NCBI GenBank assembly: GCA_025061735.1
Contig: JANXAU010000061.1
Location: forward strand, 1-55,115
Direction: 5' to 3'
Length of the DNA: 55,115 nt
Source: Candidatus Bipolaricaulota bacterium
GTDB lineage: Bacteria > Bipolaricaulota > Bipolaricaulia > RBG-16-55-9 > DRXL01
Part shown: positions 36,208-44,631 of the stretch, piece by piece
Layout: the number at the start of each line of letters is the position of its first letter
How positions within the stretch are numbered: position 1 is the stretch's first letter
Translations under genes and position numbers: made by a program
Notes under the pieces: model-generated
What the model saw: the letters and a program-made list of their open reading frames with translations, nothing else
Told to the model about the DNA's origin: nothing
Database searches by the model: none

Positions 36208-36962
36208 TTCCCCAACTTGTTAGGATCGAAGAGATCGTTCGGGAGATCCTTCGCCTCGATCTTGGTGATCGTCAAGAGCGTCTTGTTCGTCTTAATGAGC
36301 TGATTCTCAATCAGCTGTTTTTTGACGTACTCGTCTTTCTCTAAAAGAGCGTACTCTTGGTAGCTCACGTCGTTGAGGGGGTCGCCGCTCAGGGCGAAGA
36401 GTCGTGCTCTGACCGGGCGCAGCGTTGCCTTCTCGGCCGTCACGGTCGCTCGCTGAAACGCCACGCTCTTGTCGGTCGCTTCCAGCTCGAGTTCCCAAGC
36501 GGGCCTATTCCCCGGCAGGGTTACGTCCTTTCGAGACTTTATCTTATAGTCGCCCTTAAACTGAATGCCCACGGTTTCAGCGACGCTCGAATCGCCAAAG
36601 ACTTGTTGGCGTCCGCTCACTTTCAAGGGGGTTGCCAGCCCTGGCTGCCAGAAGAAGACCCCATCGGGAGTGCTCACGTAGACCTGCCCTTTGAGATCTT
36701 CCGGCGCTAAGAACTCAATGCGCGCGTAGCGCTTCTTGTTGATCTCTTTGAAGTAGAGCTGCACGACCGCTTGCTTGGTGCCATCGGGTCTGTCAGCCAC
36801 GACTTCGACCGTCATCGTAAACGACGTGGCCTCGACAAAGCGCGCCTTGTCCAACGCTTCCAAGAGCTGTTCATCGGTGAGCGCCTGCTGCCCCACCGAA
36901 GCCAATCCGATCAGAAACGCCACCGCAACAACGGCTACGACCGACTTCCAGAGTCTCTTCAT
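36204..36962 (-). CDS. LolA-like outer-membrane lipoprotein-sorting protein (first copy)
   Basis: The 252-residue protein has a signal peptide (hydrophobic residues 7-22) and the half-barrel pattern of the LolA-like sorting family (COG2834-type): YARIEFLAPEDLKGQVYV and a late beta-strand DVSYQEYALLEKDEY. These proteins carry lipoproteins or lipids across the periplasm. It follows two LolE-type permeases, which fits. A second, divergent copy lies at 42487. Confidence 0.85.
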   Translation of the reverse strand: MKRLWKSVVAVVAVAFLIGLASVGQQALTDEQLLEALDKARFVEATSFTMTVEVVADRPDGTKQAVVQLYFKEINKKRYARIEFLAPEDLKGQVYVSTPDGVFFWQPGLATPLKVSGRQQVFGDSSVAETVGIQFKGDYKIKSRKDVTLPGNRPAWELELEATDKSVAFQRATVTAEKATLRPVRARLFALSGDPLNDVSYQEYALLEKDEYVKKQLIENQLIKTNKTLLTITKIEAKDLPNDLFDPNKLGK

Positions 36963-36981
36963 AGTCTTTCACTCCTTTTGT

Positions 36982-38193
36982 TTAGACGTAGCTCAATGCT
37001 TCGACAATATTAGCTCGTGCGGTCTTCCACGCCGGATAGAGCGTGCCCAAGAACGTCGAGATCAGCGCCGTCAAGAACGGCACAACGCCTACCGAGAGAT
37101 GAACAGCAATCCGTACTGGCACGGGATCAATCGCTCCCGGCGGCAGCCACAGAATATTGGCGGAGTTGACCCAAGCTCCCAAGAGCGCTCCTGCTGCCAC
37201 TCCCAGCGCTCCGCCCAACAGTCCTAAGATCAGCCCTTCGGTCAAGAAGACCCGAAAGACCTGAGCGCGGGTAGTGCCGATGGCCCGGATCGTGCCGACC
37301 TCGCGCGTGCGCTCCAAGAACGACATCGTTAAAACTTCTAGGACGCTGAAGAGGACGAGCACGAAGACCCCCATCGTCGTAAACGCCGCGAAGACGCTCC
37401 AGAAGGCCCGGATCGAATCGTAGAACGTCGTGAGCTTCTGCCACGGGCGCGCGTCCAGCGGGATTCCCGCTGCTTTTAGCTTCTCCCGCAGCTCTTGGGC
37501 GAACGCTTCGGCTTGGTCTATCTCTTGAAGCTGAACGATGACACGCTCGACCCCCTGCGTGCGCAGAAGCCGCTGAGCAAATTCGAGATTGACGATACCG
37601 ATCTGGCCCTCTTGCGCGATATTATTGTAGCGCATCGTGCCGACGATCTGAGCGCTGGCGGCGTTGAACGCCCCCGTCGCGGTGCCCGTAGCGACGTTGA
37701 TGATCTCGCCGGGGCGGACGTTGAGCGTCTCGGCGAGCCGGCGCCCAAGGAGAATCTGGGGCGTTCCGTCGTTGCTGAGAGGACGCCCATCTACGACGAC
37801 GCGGCTGTAGTCTTCGATGGGGTTGCCGGGGATCAGCCCGCGCCCCAGGACGAGCGTGCTGCCCTTCTCGTTCCCGATCAGCCCTGCAAAACTCAGCGTC
37901 CACGTGTAGCCCGTCACCCTCGGATCGTCTTGGAGCAGCGCGACGATCTGCTCCAGAGTCTGAGGCGGGATGAGGTGCTCGTAACGCTCAGTCTTGTTGT
38001 CAAAGAGTCTTGCGTCGGCGATCTGCACCGCGCCGATCTCGCGCGTCAAGTTTCGCTTGACGGACTCAAAGCTATCGGTGATGAACCCCATCACAAAGTA
38101 GAGAATCGCGACGCCCAGCGCCGTCACGCCGAGGCTGAACGCCGTGCGGCGCTTGTTGCGTAAGACGTTTCGTGCGGCGATCTTGAAGAACAT
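36982..38193 (-). CDS. FtsX/LolE-type ABC permease A
   Basis: The 403-residue protein has an N-terminal membrane segment after the motif ARNVLRNKRRTAFSL, a large extracytoplasmic MacB-like domain (about 45-260) and three C-terminal membrane segments with FLERTREVGTIRAIGT between them. This is the LolC/LolE/MacB architecture. It is paired with permease B nine bases upstream and shares the ATPase at 39410. Confidence 0.92.
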   Translation of the reverse strand: MFFKIAARNVLRNKRRTAFSLGVTALGVAILYFVMGFITDSFESVKRNLTREIGAVQIADARLFDNKTERYEHLIPPQTLEQIVALLQDDPRVTGYTWTLSFAGLIGNEKGSTLVLGRGLIPGNPIEDYSRVVVDGRPLSNDGTPQILLGRRLAETLNVRPGEIINVATGTATGAFNAASAQIVGTMRYNNIAQEGQIGIVNLEFAQRLLRTQGVERVIVQLQEIDQAEAFAQELREKLKAAGIPLDARPWQKLTTFYDSIRAFWSVFAAFTTMGVFVLVLFSVLEVLTMSFLERTREVGTIRAIGTTRAQVFRVFLTEGLILGLLGGALGVAAGALLGAWVNSANILWLPPGAIDPVPVRIAVHLSVGVVPFLTALISTFLGTLYPAWKTARANIVEALSYV

Positions 38194-38202
38194 ACATCTC
38201 CT

Positions 38203-39420
38203 TCACTTGGACGCGAGGGCTTCGACGACGTTGAGCCGTGCCGAGTGCGCCGCGGGGTAGAGGGCCGAGAGCAGCGTAGCAAATACGCCTACGAGAAACG
38301 GCCCCAGGGCATTGCCCAGTTCGAGGCGCAGCCGCACGGGCACCGGCTCAATCGCCCCCGGCGGCGTCCAGCCGATTCCCAGCGCGTTAAAGCCCTGCCC
38401 GATCAGCCAGCCCCCAGCGATCCCCAAAAGACCGCCCAACACCCCTAAAAAGACGCTCTCCATAAAGAACATCAAAAACACTTGATAGCGCTTGGTCCCA
38501 ATCGCTCGGATCGTGCCGACCTCGCGCGTGCGCTCCAGAAACGAGAGCGTCAACACTTGCAAGACGATGAAGAAGACGAGCACCGAGACGGCAATCGTCA
38601 AGAACCCAAAGAGCACATCGAAAAAACCCTTGATCTGACGATAGAACTCGGCCAGCTGCACCCACGTGCGCACCTCAAACTCTAGCCCAGCTTCGGTGAG
38701 CTTGCGCTGCACTATTTGTGCGATTCGGTCGGTATCATCAATGCTTCTAAGCGTGACGATGACCTTGGCGACGCCTGAAGTGTCTAAGAGAATCTGCCCA
38801 TAGCCGAGGGGCATGAAGACGAGCTGGCCCTCGACGACGGCGTTGTTGAGCGCGTAGATCCCCGCGACTTGCAGCGGCCCAACGTTGTACGCGCCATCCA
38901 CGGTGGTCGTTGTGAGCGAGAAGAAGTCTCCGGGCTGGAGTTGCAGCTCTTCAGAGAGCGCGCGCCCAATCAAGACCTTCGCGCGGTCGTCGGGGTTCAA
39001 TCCCGATCCCTCGACGACGAGATCGTTATAGTCTAGAGCTTGATTTTGGGGTTCTAGCGCCGTCGCGCGCACGACCTTCGTCTTGCGCTCGGTGATCGCC
39101 AGCCCCGACAGATTGAGCTGCACGGTGTGCGCCGTGACCTCGGGGATCTCTTGAAGAAGAGCCACGATGCGCGCCACGTCTTCGGGGGATATAAGATACC
39201 CAAAATTCTCGGTCTTCTCCGCCCACAGCAGCGGCGACGCGATCTGGAGATTCCCAAACTGTCGCACCGTTCCCTGTCGAATGCTCAGCATGCTTTCGTC
39301 CACATAGCCGCGCACGGCGTAGATCATCGCCGTGCCCAGTGCGATGATCGCCAGGCTCAGCAGCGTGCGCCGCCGATTGCGCGTCAAGTTTCTCAAAGGG
39401 ATGAGCAGCTTAAGCTCCAT
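38203..39420 (-). CDS. FtsX/LolE-type ABC permease B
   Basis: The 405-residue protein resembles permease A over its full length (PLRNLTRNRRRTLLSL at the start, SFLERTREVGTIRAIGTK near residue 300), so the pair is probably an old duplication that forms a LolC/LolE-like heterodimer. ATG 39420 overlaps the ATPase gene end by 11 bases, which suggests coupled translation. Confidence 0.92.
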   Translation of the reverse strand: MELKLLIPLRNLTRNRRRTLLSLAIIALGTAMIYAVRGYVDESMLSIRQGTVRQFGNLQIASPLLWAEKTENFGYLISPEDVARIVALLQEIPEVTAHTVQLNLSGLAITERKTKVVRATALEPQNQALDYNDLVVEGSGLNPDDRAKVLIGRALSEELQLQPGDFFSLTTTTVDGAYNVGPLQVAGIYALNNAVVEGQLVFMPLGYGQILLDTSGVAKVIVTLRSIDDTDRIAQIVQRKLTEAGLEFEVRTWVQLAEFYRQIKGFFDVLFGFLTIAVSVLVFFIVLQVLTLSFLERTREVGTIRAIGTKRYQVFLMFFMESVFLGVLGGLLGIAGGWLIGQGFNALGIGWTPPGAIEPVPVRLRLELGNALGPFLVGVFATLLSALYPAAHSARLNVVEALASK

Positions 39421-40099
39421 TCTTCGCACTCCCGTCGAAGAGCTGGCCGTCGCGAATCTTGACGGTACGCTGGGCGTACTGCGTCACCACGGGATCGTGC
39501 GTGACGACGAGAAACGCAACGCGATGCTCTTCGTTGAGCCGTCTCATGATGGCCATCACTTGTTTGCCCGTCTCAGAGTCCAAGTTGGCGGTTGGCTCGT
39601 CGGCGAGGACCAATCTGGGGTTGGTGACGAGCGCGCGCGCAATAGCGACTCGCTGGCGCTGGCCCCCTGAGAGTTCATCGGGCCGACGATGCGCTAACTC
39701 TTTGAGGCCGACTTCTTCCAGAAGCGCCATCGTGCGGCGATAGCGCTCTTTACGGCCTACTCCTAGGAGAATCAGCGGGTACTCGGCGTTCTCGTAGGCC
39801 GACAAGACGGGGATGAGATTGAACGTCTGAAAGACTAACCCGATCTTGCGCTTACGCAGCTCGGCGAGCTGGCCTTCGGAGAGCTGGCTGGTCGGCTGCC
39901 CTTCGATATAGACTTCCCCGGACGTGGGCTTGTCAATGCACGCAATCAAGTTCAAGAACGTCGTCTTGCCCGATCCTGATGGACCGTTAATGACCACGAA
40001 CTCGCCGGTATCGAGCGCGAAGTTGACCCCGCGCAACGCAGGGACTTCTTCTTTGCCGACGCGATAGACCTTCGTGAGATTCTCTGTCTGTAAAATCAT
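39410..40099 (-). CDS. LolD/MacB-type ABC ATPase (first module)
   Basis: The 229-residue ATPase carries Walker A GPSGSGKTT (residues about 39-47), the Q-loop FQTFNLIP, the signature LSGGQRQR and Walker B VLADEPTANLD followed by an H-loop VTHD. The family drives extraction of lipoproteins or other substrates from the membrane. It starts seven bases after padR. Confidence 0.94.
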   Translation of the reverse strand: MILQTENLTKVYRVGKEEVPALRGVNFALDTGEFVVINGPSGSGKTTFLNLIACIDKPTSGEVYIEGQPTSQLSEGQLAELRKRKIGLVFQTFNLIPVLSAYENAEYPLILLGVGRKERYRRTMALLEEVGLKELAHRRPDELSGGQRQRVAIARALVTNPRLVLADEPTANLDSETGKQVMAIMRRLNEEHRVAFLVVTHDPVVTQYAQRTVKIRDGQLFDGSAKNGA

Positions 40100-40106
40100 G
40101 GCTCCT

Positions 40107-40652
40107 TCACGCCCTTTCCAGTTCGGCCATCAGTTCCCGACACCAGCGTTGGGTCGCTTTGAGGTTTTTGACCCCCAAGCGTACCGTGGCGAGCAGAAAC
40201 GGCTCGTGCTTGTGCAGCCCTTGCTCGCGACAACGCTTGGGCAGATACTCTTCGATCTGCTTGTAGACCATTAAGCGTTCGTGCAACGCTGCGTCAAAGG
40301 ATCGCAGGTGCTCTCGCATGGTCTCTTTGGGGATGAGCGCCCCAAAGAAGATCTTCAGCAAGAACGGATTGCGCACGGTGGGCAGCTCGACGGTCGGCTC
40401 GCTCAGCCAGCGGATCAGCTCGGCGCGCCCGCTCTCGGTGAGCGAGTAGATGTGCTTGGGCGGGCGCGTCTCTTGGTGCTCGATGCGCATGGTGACCAGA
40501 CCTTCTTCCTTGAGGCTCTCCAAGGCCCGATAGATCTGGCTCAGATCGGCGCTCCAGAAGTGCTGCACGGAGTTCTCAAACGCGTGTTTCAGCTCGTAGC
40601 CCGTCGCTGGCCCAAAGCTCAGAAAGCCCAGCAGGGCGTGTTTGAGGGACAG
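40107..40652 (-). CDS. PadR-family transcriptional regulator, apparent CTG start
   Basis: PadR proteins are winged-helix repressors. The normal start codon GTG 40568 gives 153 residues and cuts off the first helices. Reading back in frame, CTG 40652-40650 gives 181 residues beginning with SLKHALLGFLSFGPATGYEL, the standard PadR N-terminus. No ATG, GTG or TTG occurs between the upstream stop and 40568, and AGGAG lies 11 bases before the CTG. A CTG start or a base-call error are the options. The C-terminal part is a long helical dimerisation domain. It heads the Lol-like operon and probably represses itself. Confidence 0.85.
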   Translation of the reverse strand: MSLKHALLGFLSFGPATGYELKHAFENSVQHFWSADLSQIYRALESLKEEGLVTMRIEHQETRPPKHIYSLTESGRAELIRWLSEPTVELPTVRNPFLLKIFFGALIPKETMREHLRSFDAALHERLMVYKQIEEYLPKRCREQGLHKHEPFLLATVRLGVKNLKATQRWCRELMAELERA

Positions 40653-40668
40653 ATAGAATCACTCTCCT

Positions 40669-40693
40669 ATATATGACTGCACATATATCTGCA
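40669..40693. promoter_or_regulatory. Probable PadR operator
   Basis: ATATATG (40669-40675) and CATATAT (40682-40688) form an inverted repeat with a six-base spacer, overlapped by a second near-palindrome TGCACATATATCTGCA (40678-40693). It covers the predicted padR transcription start, as expected for autorepression. Confidence 0.6.
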
Positions 40694-40697
40694 CAAT

Positions 40698-40724
40698 ATT
40701 ATACAATCGCGGGAAGGTTGTCAA
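40698..40724 (-). promoter_or_regulatory. Promoter of the padR-ABC operon
   Basis: On the minus strand TTGACA (40724-40719) and TATAAT (40703-40698) are perfect hexamers, but only 15 bases apart, which is short of the optimum. A regulator could exploit that. Confidence 0.7.
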
Positions 40725-40750
40725 GCCGTGGCTCTTTGTAAGAGAGGGGA

Positions 40751-40776
40751 GGAGGGGCCAGAGGTGCGGCCCCTCC
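40751..40776. other. Perfect GC-rich hairpin in the PadR-HicA gap
   Basis: GGAGGGGCC (40751-40759) pairs fully with GGCCCCTCC (40768-40776) around an 8-base loop. Only TT follows on the + strand and a purine-free tail is lacking on the - strand, so it is at best a weak terminator. Confidence 0.45.
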
Positions 40777-40892
40777 TTAATGGGTATCGGAGTGGGGTGG
40801 GTAATAGCTCCGAATAAAAAGCTAATTCTCCCTCTCTGGAAATGCGATACATAAAAGATGGAAATTCGATGGAATTTGACGTCCCTTCGGAG

Positions 40893-40909
40893 TAGTGGCC
40901 TGGCCACTA
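40893..40909. promoter_or_regulatory. Palindromic site, possible operator
   Basis: TAGTGGCC-T-GGCCACTA is a perfect 8+1+8 palindrome between the divergent Lol-like modules. No gene covers 40725-40970, which also holds a TATAAT (40954-40959) without a good -35 partner. A regulator-binding site is plausible. Confidence 0.4.
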
Positions 40910-40970
40910 AGGGGGGCTTCTATAGCGTGACGGTACGAGCGTTTAGTAATATCTATAATGCGGGATAGAT

Positions 40971-41212
40971 TTGAACAGAAAGCCCATTCATGAGCCGCTG
41001 GTATCCGTGAAGCGGTGCGAGTTCATTCGCAAGTTGCTCGCTCTTGGCTTTCAAGGGCCGTTCTCAGGAGGACGCTATCAGTTTTACGCTACAATCGATA
41101 CCGTCTCACGTCACCACATAACGAGGAGTATTCCGTCTCTCAGATTCTTGCTCCGCGAGGTAGAGCAGATATGAAAAGCAACATCCCTCTAAGAGAATGG
41201 GAACAGTTGTAA
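40971..41212 (+). pseudogene. HicA-like toxin remnant with frameshifts
   Basis: Frame 1 (from TTG 40971) reads VKRCEFIRKLLALGFQGPFSGGRYQFY, here split as CEFIRKLLALGFQ and GPFSGGRYQFY, a typical HicA-type start. The family pattern then moves to a second frame (NRYRLTSPHNEEYSVSQI), returns to frame 1 (LLREVEQI) and moves again (NIPLREWEQL) to the stop at 41210-41212. Three frame changes in 240 bases indicate a decayed gene, or sequence errors. HicA toxins are small mRNA-binding RNases; no HicB antitoxin is next to it. Confidence 0.65.
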
Positions 41213-41214
41213 CC

Positions 41215-42441
41215 ATGTGGGTCTTTCTGAAACTCGCCGCGCGCAACCTTTTACGCAACAAGCGCCGCAGCGCCATTACGTTCGTCGCGATTGGGCTGGG
41301 CTTAGCGCTTGTGCTGATTTTCTACGGCTTCATTCAGGGAGTAGATAAACAATTTACTGACGATTTCATCAAAGCCCAGACGGGACATATTCAGATTCAC
41401 GCTCAAGGGTATCGTGAGAAGGCACGCTTGATGCCCCTAGATATCGCGATTCAGGACTTCGAGACCGTGACCCGGCGCTTGAAAGAACTTCCAGGGGTGC
41501 GCTCCGTAGCGCCGCGCATTCGCTTTCCCGTCGTCGTGAGCACCGGCTCTGAGAGCATCGGGGTTCTCGGTTTGGGAATCGACCCGCAAGCCGAGCGCGA
41601 CGGCATCGTCGCTACCAAGATCACCCAAGGAAAATATCTCTCCGGCGAACGGGGCTACGCGCTCATCGGCACGAAGCTCGCCGACGATCTGGGCCTCAAG
41701 CTGGGAGATCTCTTGACACTCATGGCGACGACCGCGCGCGGCGCGCTCAACGCCATTGACGTCGAGATCGGCGGGATCTTCACGACAGGCTATAGCCAAT
41801 ATGACGACTCGATTCTCATACTCTCGCTAGCCGACGCGCAGCGGCTCCTGCGCATGAGCGGGCAGGTCACCGAGATCATCTTAATGCTCGATAGCACCGA
41901 TCAGACCGAGAGAGTCGCCCGGCAGATTCAACAGGGTTTTTCAGAAGACGGCCTCGAAGTTCAGACGTGGCAGGAGCTAGGGGCAGCGATCTTCTCGCTG
42001 CTAGAGGCTCGTCGTCAGCTCATGGCGATTCTCTCTATGGTCGTGATCCTCATCGCTGCGTTGGGGATCGTCAACACGATGTTGATGTCGGTCTTTGAGC
42101 GTATTCGGGAGATCGGCACGCTGATGGCGCTAGGGATGACGCCGGGGGAGATTCGGGGGCTCTTTCTCTTGGAGAGCGCGATCTTGGGGGCAGCGGGCGG
42201 GCTGATGGGGGTTGGGATCGGCGGGGCGTTGTTGAAATACTTTTCGGTCGTAGGCCTCACGATCACGCAGGCATCTCAGTTTGTCAATCTGCCCATAGGA
42301 ACGACGTTCTATGCTGAGTTCTCTTGGGGGATGTTAGCGATGTTCTTTGTGTTTGCAGAAGGCGTGGCTGTCTTGGCAGCGCTCTATCCGGCGTATATCG
42401 CGTCTAAGCAAGAGCCGGTGCAAGCATTGCGCCATGCATAG
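41215..42441 (+). CDS. FtsX/LolE-type ABC permease (second module)
   Basis: The 408-residue protein has an N-terminal membrane segment after LAARNLLRNKRRSAITF, an extracytoplasmic domain (about 45-260) and three C-terminal membrane segments with MSVFERIREIGTLMALGMTPGE. ATG 41215 comes two bases after the HicA remnant; the frame from 41197 starts inside it. Unlike the minus-strand module, only one permease is present, so it may work as a homodimer. Confidence 0.92.
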   Translation: MWVFLKLAARNLLRNKRRSAITFVAIGLGLALVLIFYGFIQGVDKQFTDDFIKAQTGHIQIHAQGYREKARLMPLDIAIQDFETVTRRLKELPGVRSVAPRIRFPVVVSTGSESIGVLGLGIDPQAERDGIVATKITQGKYLSGERGYALIGTKLADDLGLKLGDLLTLMATTARGALNAIDVEIGGIFTTGYSQYDDSILILSLADAQRLLRMSGQVTEIILMLDSTDQTERVARQIQQGFSEDGLEVQTWQELGAAIFSLLEARRQLMAILSMVVILIAALGIVNTMLMSVFERIREIGTLMALGMTPGEIRGLFLLESAILGAAGGLMGVGIGGALLKYFSVVGLTITQASQFVNLPIGTTFYAEFSWGMLAMFFVFAEGVAVLAALYPAYIASKQEPVQALRHA

Positions 42442-42486
42442 AATCACGAAGAGTACTTAGTTAAATCAAAGAGAAGGAGGCGTGTT

Positions 42487-43236
42487 ATGAACGCGATACG
42501 CACCGTTGGGATCGTTCTCGTCGTAGGTCTTGTAACTATAGCATGGGGACAGCAGCCCTCGGCTCAGGAGATTCTGAAGAAGTCGGTCGAGTCGAGCTAT
42601 CCAGAGCAGTTCGTCTCAGTCAATAAACTAGAGAACTTTGAGAAGGGCAAGCTTGTGAGTGCGTATGAGTTGCGCGTCTTCAAGAAGGGCAGCGATAAAG
42701 CGCTCTTAGAAGTGCTCGCTCCCGAAGACGCCAAAGGCCAGAAAATTTTGAGAGTCGGCGACGACGTCGTCATTCTCTTTCCCGAAAACTGTCGGATCGT
42801 TCCGCTCAGTGCGCGGCAGAACGTGCTTGGCACGAGCTTCACGGTCGCCGACGTCCTGAGAGTCAACCTGGTGAACGATTACAATGCCAAGCTCTTAGGG
42901 ACGGAGAGAGTCCAAGACCGTCTAGCCTATAAGCTTGAACTGACAGCTAAGAACGACACCGTGCCCTTTGCGCGCATACTCTACTGGGCCGACACCGAGA
43001 ATTTTCTGCCCCTGCGGGGCGAGTACTATACCGAGACGGGCAGGCTCCTGCGCACGGCCATCTACGAAGAGCGCAAGCAGCTCGCCGGCGCGCTGCGCCC
43101 CAGCAAAATCACGATAGAGAACGCGCTCGAAGCCGGCACCAAGACCGTGATGACTACGTTAGAGATGGAGATCAAAGATCTTCCAGACTCGATCTTCACG
43201 AAAGAAGCTCTGTTAGAGTCTTGCAAGAAGCCATGA
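42487..43236 (+). CDS. LolA-like outer-membrane lipoprotein-sorting protein (second copy)
   Basis: The 249-residue protein has a signal peptide (hydrophobic residues 7-20) and beta-rich LolA-like pattern (LEVLAPEDAKGQKILRVGDD, then VNDYNAKLLGTERV). It resembles the first copy at 36204 in layout: both have the LAPED(A/L)KGQ segment. AAGGAGG precedes the ATG. Its stop overlaps the ATPase start (ATGA). Confidence 0.85.
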   Translation: MNAIRTVGIVLVVGLVTIAWGQQPSAQEILKKSVESSYPEQFVSVNKLENFEKGKLVSAYELRVFKKGSDKALLEVLAPEDAKGQKILRVGDDVVILFPENCRIVPLSARQNVLGTSFTVADVLRVNLVNDYNAKLLGTERVQDRLAYKLELTAKNDTVPFARILYWADTENFLPLRGEYYTETGRLLRTAIYEERKQLAGALRPSKITIENALEAGTKTVMTTLEMEIKDLPDSIFTKEALLESCKKP

Positions 43237-43925
43237 GCGAAGTTGTCGTTCGCGTGGAGAACGTCACCAAAGAGTACGCGATGGGGCACACGGTGGTGAA
43301 AGCCTTGCGCGGAGTCTCGTTAGAGATTCAGCGCGGGGAATTTCTGTGCATTGCTGGCCCTTCAGGATCAGGCAAGACGACGCTGCTTAATCTCATCGGG
43401 TGTTTGGACAAGCCCACGTCAGGGCGAGTCGTCCTGGAAGGACGAGATACCTCCAAGCTTTCTGCCAAAGAATTAGCCTGGGTGCGGAGGCAGCGCTTGG
43501 GTTTTGTCTTTCAGACGTTCAATCTCGTGCCCGTCTTGACGGCCTATGAGAACGTCGAGCTGCCATTGCTCTTGCTGGGCGTGGGGACGGTAGAGCGTCG
43601 CCGCCGCGTGCATGAACTCTTAGAAGCTCTAGGGATACGCGATTTTGCGCATCACCGTCCCGACGAGATGTCCGGCGGCCAGCAACAGAGAGTCTCCATT
43701 GCGCGGGCGCTCGTGACCAAGCCAGCTCTGGTCTTAGCCGACGAGCCGACGGCCAACTTAGACTCTGAGACGGGCAAAGCCATCATCGAGCTGATGCACG
43801 ATCTCAATAAGAAGCGCGACACGACGTTCGTCTTCTCGACGCACGATCCCAAAGTGATGGAGCGCGCCTCGCGAGTAGTGCAGATCAGAGATGGGTTGAT
43901 AAGCTCATCTGAGACAGCGATGTGA
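43233..43925 (+). CDS. LolD/MacB-type ABC ATPase (second module)
   Basis: The 230-residue ATPase has Walker A GPSGSGKTT, Q-loop FQTFNLVP, signature MSGGQQQR and Walker B VLADEPTANLD. It is very similar to the ATPase at 39410. ATG 43233 is preferred to TTG 43221 because of the ATGA overlap. Its end overlaps the MNT gene on the other strand by 21 bases. Confidence 0.94.
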   Translation: MSEVVVRVENVTKEYAMGHTVVKALRGVSLEIQRGEFLCIAGPSGSGKTTLLNLIGCLDKPTSGRVVLEGRDTSKLSAKELAWVRRQRLGFVFQTFNLVPVLTAYENVELPLLLLGVGTVERRRRVHELLEALGIRDFAHHRPDEMSGGQQQRVSIARALVTKPALVLADEPTANLDSETGKAIIELMHDLNKKRDTTFVFSTHDPKVMERASRVVQIRDGLISSSETAM

Positions 43926-44276
43926 GAATGAGTTCGTTGGAGGATAGACCCAGACGATCTTCTCTCGCAGTCTCAGAGAGCAACGCTGCCACTCCGAAAG
44001 AGTGTAGATCAGTAGATCGACGGGAACGGGCAGATCGAGTGTATCCCAACAAGCCGCGCGTCGTATGAAAGGCTCCTGGGAGTGCTCGACAATCACGATG
44101 GTATCGAGATCGCTCCCCACACCCCAGTCCCCGCGCGCGTAGGAGCCGAAGTAACCGATACGTCTCACTTCAGGGTGTTGCTGAGCTATCTGCTCAGCCC
44201 AGCGACGCACAACTTGATCTACTGTGCGAGCATCAGGCCATCTGAGCACGGACGAACTCAAGGATCTCACGGGCAT
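43905..44276 (-). CDS. MNT-type minimal nucleotidyltransferase (antitoxin-like)
   Basis: The 123-residue protein has the GS-x-DxD signature: Gly 44, Ser 45 (YFGSYARGD) and Asp 56/58 (SDLDTIVIV), plus a third acidic residue near 87 (VPVDLLIY). MNT proteins of this type modify and silence HEPN partners by AMPylation in known pairs. ATG 44276 lies 10 bases after GAGGAAG and inside the HEPN gene; GTG 44249 is an alternative start. Confidence 0.8.
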   Translation of the reverse strand: MPVRSLSSSVLRWPDARTVDQVVRRWAEQIAQQHPEVRRIGYFGSYARGDWGVGSDLDTIVIVEHSQEPFIRRAACWDTLDLPVPVDLLIYTLSEWQRCSLRLREKIVWVYPPTNSFSHRCLR

Positions 44277-44622
44277 ATTGGATCGCTTCCTCGCTCTGGA
44301 GAGGGCCGTAGTGCTCAAACGGTGCTCCCTCAGGGTGGCTGTTGGGATAGCGCGGGGGAATATAGAACGTATCGAGCACTCGCGCTTTCTCAATCAGCGC
44401 ATCGGGCACGTGAACGCCCTGGGGCAGCTCCTGAAGCAGGCGCGCGACCACATGCCCCCAGGCCTCTTGACCCATGTACAGATGCAGAGCTTTGACCGCC
44501 TTCTCTGCAGCTTGTTGCGCGATGAAACATGCCCACTCGTGCCATCCCCCGCGACGAGAAGCTTCGGCTTGCAGGAGATCGCGTTCCGCTTGCTTCAACC
44601 AATCTTGGGCACGATTCGGCAT
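44233..44622 (-). CDS. HEPN-domain protein (toxin-like partner)
   Basis: The 129-residue helical protein matches the COG2250-type HEPN family: AAEKAVKALHLYMG in the middle and YIPPRYPNSH later, where RYPNSH fits the Rx4H pattern of HEPN RNases. ATG 44622 follows an extended -10 so closely that the transcript should be leaderless. Together with the overlapping MNT gene it looks like a HEPN/MNT toxin-antitoxin pair, though some such pairs have other roles. Confidence 0.82.
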   Translation of the reverse strand: MPNRAQDWLKQAERDLLQAEASRRGGWHEWACFIAQQAAEKAVKALHLYMGQEAWGHVVARLLQELPQGVHVPDALIEKARVLDTFYIPPRYPNSHPEGAPFEHYGPLQSEEAIQYAREILEFVRAQMA

Positions 44623-44631
44623 AGCATCTTC

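Noticed and set aside
40659-40907. 82-codon minus-strand ORF upstream of padR
   Set aside because: It covers the padR promoter and operator and has neither a ribosome-binding site nor a recognised family.
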